Positions 1 to 5,945 of a stretch of 17,570 nucleotides of DNA are shown piece after piece; positions within the stretch are counted from its first letter, which is position 1; each line of letters begins with the position of its first letter. Location: contig DRKV01000316.1 of assembly GCA_011051635.1 (NCBI GenBank), positions 1 through 17,570 on the forward strand, in the 5' to 3' direction. Made by a program: the position numbers and the translations under genes. The notes below the pieces were generated by a model. The model worked only from the letters and a program-made list of their open reading frames with translations. It did not search any database and had not been told where the DNA came from. This stretch comes from Chloroflexota bacterium (lineage in GTDB: Bacteria > Chloroflexota > Anaerolineae > Anaerolineales > DRKV01).

Positions 1-182
1 CCCAGGTTGCTACCCTCTACGGCATTTTTTACGAGAGAGAAGAAGGTTCGGCGGCCACCGGCTACCTCATCAACCATACGGCTTCCACTACCGTGTTGGA
101 TAAAGACGGACGCCTGAAATTGATTTTCCCCTTTGGTACTGCGCCGGAGGACATCGCTTCGGATTTGCAGCATTTGCGCTGA
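1..182 (+). CDS. SCO1/SenC-type copper chaperone for cytochrome oxidase, C-terminal end only
   Basis: The reading frame enters from the left edge and stops with TGA at 180-182, leaving 59 visible residues. The segment around NHTAS, followed by TTVLDKDGRLKLIFPFGT and a final DIASDLQHLR, matches the end of the SCO1/SenC/PrrC thioredoxin-like family. The His in NHTAS (bases 75-77) corresponds to the family's third copper ligand; the CxxxC pair would lie outside the window. SCO proteins are anchored outside the cytoplasmic membrane and help load copper into the CuA centre of oxidase subunit II, which fits its place just upstream of the oxidase genes. The 39-base gap to the next start has no terminator, so it is probably the operon's first or an early gene. 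The call is secure from context plus motif, but only about a quarter of the protein is seen. Confidence 0.88.
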   Translation, partial: QVATLYGIFYEREEGSAATGYLINHTASTTVLDKDGRLKLIFPFGTAPEDIASDLQHLR

Positions 183-210
183 GCGGCTTTTTTACAAAAC
201 CATTCCCAGA

Positions 211-216
211 GGAGGT
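211..216 (+). promoter_or_regulatory. Shine-Dalgarno site for subunit IIa gene
   Basis: GGAGGT lies 5 bases before the ATG at 222. It is the main evidence that the 44-codon ORF is translated and where it begins. Confidence 0.85.
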
Positions 217-221
217 GCTTC

Positions 222-356
222 ATGCCCAAAAAACAACCGGAAGAGCCTTTTGAACCCAAAGGCACAATAGTCGTCATGGCTATCTTTGTGGTGACCCTCA
301 TCGTACTGTGGGGGTCGGTGTACTATATTTTGATTTCCCGAGGAGTGACCCTATGA
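222..356 (+). CDS. cbaD: Cytochrome c oxidase subunit IIa (ba3-type), 44 residues
   Basis: This mini-gene encodes MPKKQPEEPFEPKG, then one hydrophobic helix (about residues 15-38, TIVVMAIFVVTLIVLWGSVY), ending ISRGVTL. The layout (charged/proline N-terminus, a PKG motif, one helix containing LW.SVY, and a terminal RG) is that of subunit IIa of the Thermus ba3 oxidase, which occupies the place of the first helix of a normal subunit II. A perfect GGAGGT precedes the ATG, and its stop overlaps the start of the subunit II gene as ATGA (353-356), which suggests translational coupling. Fixed position between SCO and subunit II supports the call. It is short enough that automated annotation could miss it. 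Only one membrane helix and no cofactor ligands are expected, and none are seen. Confidence 0.9.
   Translation: MPKKQPEEPFEPKGTIVVMAIFVVTLIVLWGSVYYILISRGVTL
341..345 (+). promoter_or_regulatory. Shine-Dalgarno site deciding the subunit II start
   Basis: AGGAG sits 7 bases before the ATG at 353 and supports that start over an upstream in-frame GTG at 308, which lies inside the subunit IIa gene and would add 15 out-of-character residues. Confidence 0.8.
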
Positions 357-847
357 CCACCAAACCCATCATAGAAATTGACCCGTATGAAAAGACATGG
401 ATGCGCATCAGCCTGGGCTTGCTGGTTGTCTTCATCATCATGGTGGGTGTGGCCGGTTACGCCCTGGGCTTTCAGTTGCCTGCCTCGGAGACGCGGGTAA
501 ACCCGCAGACTGTGGCAACTGACCCCAACAGCCCGTGGAGCAACCCCGGGCTGCGCGAATTGGCTCCCGGTAAGTACGAAGTTTATATCTTAGCGCAAAT
601 CTGGCTCTTCAACCCGCGGGAAATCACCGTGCCGGTTGGTTCCACCGTGACTTTTTACGTTACCAGCAAAGACGTACAGCACGGCTTCAAAATTCAGGAT
701 ACCAACATCAACATGCAGATAATCCCCGGCTATGTTTCCACATTGACCCATGTCTTCGACAAGCCGGGCGAGTACCCCTACATTTGTACCGAGTATTGCG
801 GCAGCGGGCACGCGGCGATGTTCGGCAAAATCATCGTTGAACCGTAG
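353..847 (+). CDS. cbaB: ba3-type cytochrome c oxidase subunit II (CuA subunit), 164 residues
   Basis: The protein has one N-terminal membrane helix (about residues 18-40) and an extracytoplasmic cupredoxin domain carrying the dinuclear CuA centre that accepts electrons from cytochrome c. Visible ligands are H110 (KDVQHGF) and the CTEYCGSGHAAM motif with C145, C149, H153 and M156; the backbone ligand position is E147. Compared with Thermus ba3 subunit II (H114, C149, C153, H157, M160) every ligand is shifted by four, so the length and spacing fit the short B-type subunit II. The ATG at 353 is chosen because it overlaps the previous stop and has AGGAG upstream. The next gene starts 11 bases after the stop. 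The family assignment is firm; the electron donor in vivo is inferred to be one of the cytochrome c domains encoded downstream. Confidence 0.96.
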   Translation: MTTKPIIEIDPYEKTWMRISLGLLVVFIIMVGVAGYALGFQLPASETRVNPQTVATDPNSPWSNPGLRELAPGKYEVYILAQIWLFNPREITVPVGSTVTFYVTSKDVQHGFKIQDTNINMQIIPGYVSTLTHVFDKPGEYPYICTEYCGSGHAAMFGKIIVEP

Positions 848-858
848 GAGAAGGCAAG

Positions 859-2517
859 ATGACCATTGCAACCGCAAATTACGACCTAACCCCTCAAGAA
901 AAGAAATTCGTCGGGTGGCACTTGATTTTGGCCATCAGTGCCCTCTCCGTCGGCAGTCTCTTCGGGCCGTTGCAGGCCTTCGAACATGCTGGCTGGGATT
1001 TGTATCCTTACTTGCAGCCGGTCTTCAAATCCTACTACCAGGGGCTGACCATCCACGGCGTGCTCAACGCTTTGGTGTGGACGACCGCCTTCATCACCGG
1101 CTTCCTTACGTTGACCACCATCCGCGGCTTGCAGCGGAGTTTGCGCTACCCCAAACTGAACTACACCGGTTTTTGGGTCATGGTGGTCGGAGTTTTGGTG
1201 ACGGCAGTCCCTCTGCTGGCGAACAACGCTTCGGTGCTCTATACCTTCTACCCGCCCATGAAAGCCGACTGGCTTTTCTACGTCGGTCTGACGCTGGTGG
1301 TGATAGGCAGTTGGATTGAAGGCTACGGTTTCTACTTCACCATGGCCGCCTGGCGCAAAGAGCACCCCGGAGAGACCTATCCCTTCATCGCCCTTGCCAG
1401 TAGCGTCACGATGGCAATGTGGCAGATTGCCACCCTGGGCGTCGCCATCGAAATCCTGACCCTGCTCTTGCCCTGGGCCTGGGGCATGGTGGGCGGCATT
1501 GACATTCAATTGGCGCGCACCTACTTCTGGTTCACCGGCCACCCTCTGGTGTACTTCTGGCTGCTTCCTGCTTATCTGTCGTGGTACGCCATGCTCCCCA
1601 AGCAGGCGGGCGGCAAACTCTTCAGCGACTCCATGGCCCGACTGGTCTTCTGGCTCTTCCTGCTCACCTCCGTGCCGGTCGGCTTCCACCACCAGTATGT
1701 TGACCCCGGTGTGCCGGACTCCTGGAAATTCATCCACTCCATCCTGACTTACTCGGTGGCCTTCCCCTCCATGTTGACGGCCTTTACCGTCATCGCCGGC
1801 TTGGAATACGCCGGGCGGAAGCGCGGCGGAAAAGGGCTGTTCGGCTGGATTAAGGCTCTCCCCTGGGATGACCCTTCGGTTGTCTCGCAGTTGCTGGCCG
1901 GTATTCTCTTCTTCTTCGGCGGCATTGGCGGTATCACCAACGCCTCCTACAACGTCAACCTGGTCATCCACAACACCGCTTGGGTTCCGGGGCACTTCCA
2001 CCTGACGGTCTCTTCGGCGGCTACCCTCTCCTTCATGGGGATTACCTATTGGCTGGTTCCCTACCTGACCGGGCGCAAGTTGTGGAAGCCCAAATGGGCT
2101 TTGATTCAGGCCTGGATGTGGTTCATCGGGATGCTCATTTTCTCCAACGCCATGCACGTGCTTGGTCTGTTGGGTGCCCCCCGGCGCACACCTTTGGGCG
2201 AAGCGCCTTATGTCCCCGCCGAGTGGAACGGCCACCTGTTGCGGGTTGGCATCGGCGGTGCCATTCTCTTCGTGGCAGTTTATCTTTACATCTTCATCAT
2301 CGCCAAGACGGCCTTTGGCGGTGAAAAAGCCTCCGAGAGCGAACAGGTTACGATTCCGGTTGCCGAACCCCTGCATGCTTCCCCCATCCCTGCCTGGATG
2401 GACACCTTCAAGCCCTGGCTCATCGGCGCGGTGCTGCTGGTTGTGATTGCTTACGCTCCGGTCTTGATTGACCTCATTACCCACGCCGTCGGCTCACCCG
2501 GTTTCCGGGTCTGGTAA
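859..2517 (+). CDS. cbaA: ba3-type (B-family) cytochrome c oxidase subunit I, 552 residues
   Basis: This is the catalytic haem-copper subunit that reduces O2 to water and pumps protons. Metal ligands are all visible: H66 (IHGVLN) and H381 for the low-spin haem, H379 (PGHFHLTV) for the high-spin haem, and H228, H277 and H278 (GFHHQY) for CuB. Y232 in GHPLVYFW is the tyrosine expected to be cross-linked to H228. The ligands sit five or six residues before their Thermus ba3 equivalents, and the FWLLPAY segment is typical of the B family rather than the aa3 A family. About 13 hydrophobic helices are apparent, the last at about 517-537. AGGAG at 846-850 lies 8 bases before the ATG. The gene follows subunit II closely. 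It is followed by a 14-bp stem hairpin before the next redox gene. Confidence 0.97.
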   Translation: MTIATANYDLTPQEKKFVGWHLILAISALSVGSLFGPLQAFEHAGWDLYPYLQPVFKSYYQGLTIHGVLNALVWTTAFITGFLTLTTIRGLQRSLRYPKLNYTGFWVMVVGVLVTAVPLLANNASVLYTFYPPMKADWLFYVGLTLVVIGSWIEGYGFYFTMAAWRKEHPGETYPFIALASSVTMAMWQIATLGVAIEILTLLLPWAWGMVGGIDIQLARTYFWFTGHPLVYFWLLPAYLSWYAMLPKQAGGKLFSDSMARLVFWLFLLTSVPVGFHHQYVDPGVPDSWKFIHSILTYSVAFPSMLTAFTVIAGLEYAGRKRGGKGLFGWIKALPWDDPSVVSQLLAGILFFFGGIGGITNASYNVNLVIHNTAWVPGHFHLTVSSAATLSFMGITYWLVPYLTGRKLWKPKWALIQAWMWFIGMLIFSNAMHVLGLLGAPRRTPLGEAPYVPAEWNGHLLRVGIGGAILFVAVYLYIFIIAKTAFGGEKASESEQVTIPVAEPLHASPIPAWMDTFKPWLIGAVLLVVIAYAPVLIDLITHAVGSPGFRVW

Positions 2518-2529
2518 TGCACTCACTCC

Positions 2530-2562
2530 TTCGGGGATGCCGCCGAAAGCGGCATCCCCGAA
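2530..2562 (+). terminator. Intercistronic hairpin between oxidase subunit I and the fused redox gene
   Basis: Bases 2530-2543 and 2549-2562 form a perfect 14-bp inverted repeat (TTCGGGGATGCCGC / GCGGCATCCCCGAA) with a 5-base loop, CGAAA. It begins 13 bases after the subunit I stop and is followed only by TTTCTGTGG, a weak T-tract. It may be a partial terminator or an RNA-stabilising/processing element that sets different expression of the oxidase and the downstream genes. The structure is certain; the function is not. Confidence 0.6.
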
Positions 2563-2581
2563 TTTCTGTGGATACGGCATC

Positions 2582-4846
2582 ATGAATGCTTCCTGGCAAT
2601 CCCGTTGGCAGAGCAAAATCCGGCGCACCCTGCGCCGCCTGGAGCGTGCCACCCTGCGCGCCGAGGCTTTCCTGGCCCACGCCGCAGGCGACCCGCGCTT
2701 CAACCCTCTCTATCACACCGGCACGCTGGCGGTTTTTCTTCTCCTCATCCTCACTCTGACCGGTATTTACCTCTTGATGTTCTACCAGTTCGGCTTTCAG
2801 GATTCCTATGCTGCCGTGGCCGCTACCCAGCGCAACGTCATCGGGCACGTCATGCGTGCTCTGCACCGTTACGCCTCGGCAGCCCTGACGGTCACCATCT
2901 TCCTCCACGCCTGGCGCACCCTCGTGCAAGACCGTTTCCGCGGGGCGCGCTGGCTGGCCTGGGCTTCTGGCATCCTGCTCACCCTGGTGGTCTGGTTCAT
3001 TGGCATCACCGGCTACTGGCTCATCTGGGATGAGCGGGTCCATCTCCTCAACCAGTCCCTGGCCGACCTGCTGGAGGGCTGGAAGAGCGGCCAGCGCTTT
3101 TTGGTGCAGTTCGTGATGGGGAAAGCCGCCGCCAGCGGGTGGCAGTTCATGTTCACTCTCTTCGCCATCCACTTTGTCCTCTCCGTCCTGGTTTTCTTCG
3201 GGTTGCTGTACCTCCACTTCCGGCGCCTCAGCCGTCCCAAGTGGATGCCGCCTTCCTACTGGTCGCTGGGCGGACTGATTGTGCTGGTGCTGATTGCCGT
3301 CCTCTTCCCTCTGGAGATGCTCCCCGCCTGGGACCCCGCCCAATGGCCCCTGCGCCTGCCTCTGGACATCTTCTACCTGGGCTACCTCCCCGTCGCGCTG
3401 GATATGTCCCCCCTCCTGTTTTGGGGCGGGATAGCCGTCCTGCTCTCCGTGGTGGCGGCGCTGCCCTTCTTCTTCAGGAGCAGCCTCCCCAAACCGGTGG
3501 AACTCGACCTGGCGAAGTGCGACGGCTGTACCCTGTGTTCCCGCGATTGCCCCTACAACGCCATCACGATGGTGGAACGCACCGACGGCGCGCCGCACAA
3601 ATTCCAGGCGGAGGTCAATCCCGACCGTTGTGTTTCCTGCGGAATTTGTGTGGGAAGTTGCCCCGAAGGCGCCCTGACCCTCGAAGGCTTCGCCCCCCAC
3701 CGCGGCGCAGGGGCGGACTCCCTTTGGGCGGGTGTGCCAGCCCCGAAGGTGGTCTTCGCCTGTGAGCGGCACACCCTCCAGGAGGACGCCGAGTACCTGG
3801 GGAAACTGGTATCCCCCGAAGACGGCCCCGTCTCCGTTGTCCCCCTCACCTGTTTGGGCATGGCGCACCCCGATTTGGCGGTGCAGGCTTTCGAGCACGG
3901 GGCTTCCGAAGTCCACTTCGTCGGCTGCCCGGCGGAAGATTGCGCCAATCGGGAGGGCAACCTCTGGCTGGAGCAGCGTTTGCAGCGCGAGCGCCTGCCG
4001 CGCCTGCCCGTCCCCTGGAAGGACGCCCCCATCTTCACCCACTATCTGCCGCCCCTGGCCCCCCGCTCGGAGAACGCCCCGCCGACGGCCTATACCCTCT
4101 CCTGGCAGAGCGTCAACTGGCGGCGTTTCGCTCCCGGTCTGGTGCTCCTGTTCGGCATTCTCCTGGCGCAGATACCCCTCACCCGCCTTTCCGTGCCGAT
4201 ACTCGTTGCCCAGCGTTCCGCCTGGGTGCAGGTGGCCATGTCCCACCGCAGCGGCTATCCCGTGGAGGGGGCTGCCGCCTCCCTGCCGCCCGCCCCCGGC
4301 GAGGCCCCCATCCGCCTGGAGTTGCAGGCCGACGGGCAGACCTTGTGGGAGAAGGAGTACGCCGGTGGCGAAGCGCACATCTTCGGGCAGGGCGTTCTTC
4401 CGCCCGGCGAGCACCGCGTCACCCTGCTCTTGCGCGACCGCCCCGAAGCGGATGCCGTAGAGACGCTTTTCGACGATGTCGTTACTCTCTCCCCCGGTCA
4501 GGTGTTGGAACTGGACTACAAGGATGCCTCTCTGGGGAGCGACCCGGAGGCCGGCAAGCGCATGTTCTACGAGAATTCGCTGGGCACGAATGCCGGATGC
4601 CGCATTTGTCATTCCCTTGAGCCGGGGCAGCGCCTGGTAGGGCCTTCGCTGGCCGGCGTAGCTACCCGTGCCGCCACCCGTGTGCCGGGGATGAGCGCCG
4701 AGGAGTACCTGCGCCAGTCCATCCTTGAACCGGACGCCTACGTCGTGGAGGGCTACCCCGCCGGTCAGATGGTGCCAAATCTGGGAGAGGTGCTCACCGA
4801 TGAGCAGGTGGACGACCTCGTGGCCTTCCTGATGACGTTGAAGTGA
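2582..4846 (+). CDS. Fused cytochrome b / 2x[4Fe-4S] ferredoxin / FlpD-MvhD-like / cytochrome c protein, 754 residues
   Basis: Domains in order: a cytochrome b6-like membrane domain (helices about 47-67, 85-110, 125-147, 188-212) with haem-ligand candidates H95/H109 and H197/H212, plus GITGYWLIWDE after helix C; two more helices (about 227-247 and 276-297); a ferredoxin with C313, C316, C319, C323 and C350, C353, C356, C360; an FlpD/MvhD-like domain with C394, C424, C449 and C454 (FACERH, LTCLGM, GCPAEDC); a helix at about 516-536; a beta-rich segment (545-645); and a class I cytochrome c (C673-x2-C676-H677, likely distal M730). The 14/15 spacing of the two histidine pairs is that of b6f-type cytochrome b. 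Helix parity places the iron-sulfur parts in the cytoplasm and the haem c outside. It probably moves electrons between cytoplasmic carriers and/or quinol and the neighbouring cytochrome c and ba3 oxidase. The ATG at 2582 is chosen because the cytochrome b domain begins soon after it; upstream in-frame starts run through the hairpin or subunit I. Only a weak GGAT precedes it. Confidence 0.93.
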   Translation: MNASWQSRWQSKIRRTLRRLERATLRAEAFLAHAAGDPRFNPLYHTGTLAVFLLLILTLTGIYLLMFYQFGFQDSYAAVAATQRNVIGHVMRALHRYASAALTVTIFLHAWRTLVQDRFRGARWLAWASGILLTLVVWFIGITGYWLIWDERVHLLNQSLADLLEGWKSGQRFLVQFVMGKAAASGWQFMFTLFAIHFVLSVLVFFGLLYLHFRRLSRPKWMPPSYWSLGGLIVLVLIAVLFPLEMLPAWDPAQWPLRLPLDIFYLGYLPVALDMSPLLFWGGIAVLLSVVAALPFFFRSSLPKPVELDLAKCDGCTLCSRDCPYNAITMVERTDGAPHKFQAEVNPDRCVSCGICVGSCPEGALTLEGFAPHRGAGADSLWAGVPAPKVVFACERHTLQEDAEYLGKLVSPEDGPVSVVPLTCLGMAHPDLAVQAFEHGASEVHFVGCPAEDCANREGNLWLEQRLQRERLPRLPVPWKDAPIFTHYLPPLAPRSENAPPTAYTLSWQSVNWRRFAPGLVLLFGILLAQIPLTRLSVPILVAQRSAWVQVAMSHRSGYPVEGAAASLPPAPGEAPIRLELQADGQTLWEKEYAGGEAHIFGQGVLPPGEHRVTLLLRDRPEADAVETLFDDVVTLSPGQVLELDYKDASLGSDPEAGKRMFYENSLGTNAGCRICHSLEPGQRLVGPSLAGVATRAATRVPGMSAEEYLRQSILEPDAYVVEGYPAGQMVPNLGEVLTDEQVDDLVAFLMTLK

Positions 4847-4865
4847 GGCCAAAATATAGTACAAT
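4838..4865 (+). promoter_or_regulatory. Possible promoter for the cytochrome c lipoprotein gene
   Basis: TTGAAG (4838-4843), a 16-base spacer and TACAAT (4860-4865) straddle the end of the fusion gene. This would give a leader of roughly 70 bases before the ATG at 4942. The same TACAAT box occurs ahead of two other genes here. Co-transcription with the upstream operon remains equally possible. Confidence 0.4.
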
Positions 4866-4929
4866 CCCGTTGCTCTGGCAGTTGACGTTTTCAAGTTGCC
4901 GGAGTTCCAAATCCTTTCGATATCGCCCT

Positions 4930-4935
4930 GGAGGT
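4930..4935 (+). promoter_or_regulatory. Shine-Dalgarno site for the cytochrome c lipoprotein
   Basis: GGAGGT 6 bases before the ATG at 4942. It settles the start against upstream in-frame alternatives, which would place non-signal sequence ahead of the lipoprotein signal. Confidence 0.85.
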
Positions 4936-4941
4936 AAAATT

Positions 4942-5394
4942 ATGCAGAAAAAAATCCTGTTCCTTGTCGCCGTTTTGTCCGTCATGGCTTTGTTGCTGGC
5001 TGCCTGTGGCGGCGGTGCCAAAGAGCCGGCTGCTACGCAAGCGCCCGCTTCCGGCGGAGAAAGCGCCGCTGCTCCCGCTGGTGCCGGTAACGCGGATGCC
5101 GGTAAGAAAATCTTCGAGCAAACCGTCGTCGGCTCCAACCCCGGCTGTGTCACCTGTCACTCACTGGAACCTGATACCGTCCTGGTCGGGCCTTCGCTGG
5201 CTGGCATTGCCACGCGGGCCGCTACCCGCGAAGACGGGATGAGCGCGGAGGACTACATCCGCCAGTCCATTCTCGAACCGGATGCCTACGTCGTTGACGG
5301 TTTCACCGCCGGAACGATGATTGGCGGCTGGGACAAGGCCCTCACCGAACAGCAACTCAACGATGTCATCGCCTACCTGATGACCCTGAAGTAA
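4942..5394 (+). CDS. Class I cytochrome c lipoprotein, 150 residues
   Basis: A signal peptide with lipobox LLLAAC puts the mature N-terminus at C22, so the protein is expected to be lipid-anchored on the outer face of the cytoplasmic membrane. A Gly/Ala/Pro/Ser-rich tether (23-50) leads to a cytochrome c domain with haem motif CVTCH (C69, C72, H73) and probable distal ligand M126 (AGTM). It lies 95 bases after the fusion gene. Its last 99 residues align without gaps to the last 99 of that protein, with 61 identities by my hand count, including CHSLEP, LVGPSLAG, ATRAATR and RQSILEPDAYVV. The likely role is a mobile, tethered electron carrier to the CuA domain of the ba3 oxidase, possibly fed by the fused cytochrome c. 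A strong terminator follows 18 bases after the stop. Confidence 0.93.
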   Translation: MQKKILFLVAVLSVMALLLAACGGGAKEPAATQAPASGGESAAAPAGAGNADAGKKIFEQTVVGSNPGCVTCHSLEPDTVLVGPSLAGIATRAATREDGMSAEDYIRQSILEPDAYVVDGFTAGTMIGGWDKALTEQQLNDVIAYLMTLK

Positions 5395-5412
5395 ATTGCC
5401 CCAGTGTAATGC

Positions 5413-5451
5413 AAAGAGGGCGGCACGCGACCCGTGCCGCCCTCTTTTTTT
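5413..5451 (+). terminator. Rho-independent terminator of the respiratory operon
   Basis: A 14-bp perfect stem (AAAGAGGGCGGCAC at 5413-5426, GTGCCGCCCTCTTT at 5434-5447) with a 7-base loop runs into seven T residues (5445-5451). It may also act weakly for the convergent lipoprotein gene on the other strand, where the stem is followed by only TTTGCATT. Confidence 0.93.
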
Positions 5452-5510
5452 ATGGAGTGCAGCGTCGTAACGCCACACTCCCTGGCTCCGTGTGAAAACC
5501 CCGCCTCTTC

Positions 5511-5945
5511 CTACGGCCCCGCATTCGGGTAGCAGGTCTCCCGATACGAACCCGGTATGCCGTCGATGGTGCGCGTCCCTATCAGTTGCCCGACTTTGGT
5601 GATGGTGTAGGTTATCGTCCCGGAGACCATCCCGTCGTTGGTGTGCCAGGCAGCCACGAGTTGGTTGCCTTCGATGCGTCCGATGCCTTCCTGAATGCTC
5701 TCCGTCAGCACCCAAGCCAAGCGGTACTCTCCCGGCGACCTCCCGGCCTCGATGTGCAGGGTGCCGCCGTAGTCGGAGTCGGTCAGGTCGGTGCCGTTGA
5801 CGGCATAATCACCGATGATGTCGGGCAGCGCGTTGGGGTCGGCAGGCTCGGCTAATGGGCCGGGCTTGTTGCGCATCCCGGCGCAGGCGCTCAGCAGGAG
5901 CGCAAACAGCAGTAGAAGAGGAAGTATCGTTTTTTTCATGGTCAT
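5511..5945 (-). CDS. Small beta-rich lipoprotein, 144 residues, function unknown
   Basis: The protein starts with a signal peptide and lipobox (LLLSAC, Cys at about residue 21), so it should be anchored outside the membrane. The mature part shows the pattern GDYAVNGTDL, DYGGTLHIEAG, YRLAWV, GIGRIEGNQLVAAW, GTITYTI. I recognise this as typical of a widespread extracellular beta-barrel-like domain often labelled fibronectin-binding-like; that label does not establish a function. The start at 5945 overlaps the stop of the upstream TPR lipoprotein as ATGA, so the pair is probably translationally coupled. A second ATG at 5939 (giving MKKT...) is an alternative that removes two residues. No clear Shine-Dalgarno is seen for either. 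Two Cys are visible: the lipid-anchored one and one near the C-terminus (ETCYPNAGP). Confidence 0.82.
   Translation of the reverse strand: MTMKKTILPLLLLFALLLSACAGMRNKPGPLAEPADPNALPDIIGDYAVNGTDLTDSDYGGTLHIEAGRSPGEYRLAWVLTESIQEGIGRIEGNQLVAAWHTNDGMVSGTITYTITKVGQLIGTRTIDGIPGSYRETCYPNAGP

Noticed and set aside
886..2484. 532-residue minus-strand ORF opposite oxidase subunit I
   Set aside because: It is rich in Gly, Gln, Asp and His without family features, and lies opposite a gene whose metal ligands are all conserved; it is a shadow of high GC at third positions.
2468..2581. Extended N-terminus of the fused redox protein
   Set aside because: It would overlap oxidase subunit I and be translated through the hairpin; its residues look unstructured and the cytochrome b domain starts after the ATG at 2582.
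3485..3990. Assembly join of separate ferredoxin and hydrogenase-delta genes to the cytochrome b gene
   Set aside because: The frame is continuous with no stop, the helix count gives a consistent topology, and the C-terminal cytochrome c resembles the next gene; a join error is unlikely, although reads were not available.
2477..4894. 805-residue minus-strand ORF opposite the fused redox gene
   Set aside because: Low-complexity composition with no motifs; the plus strand carries every redox motif in frame.
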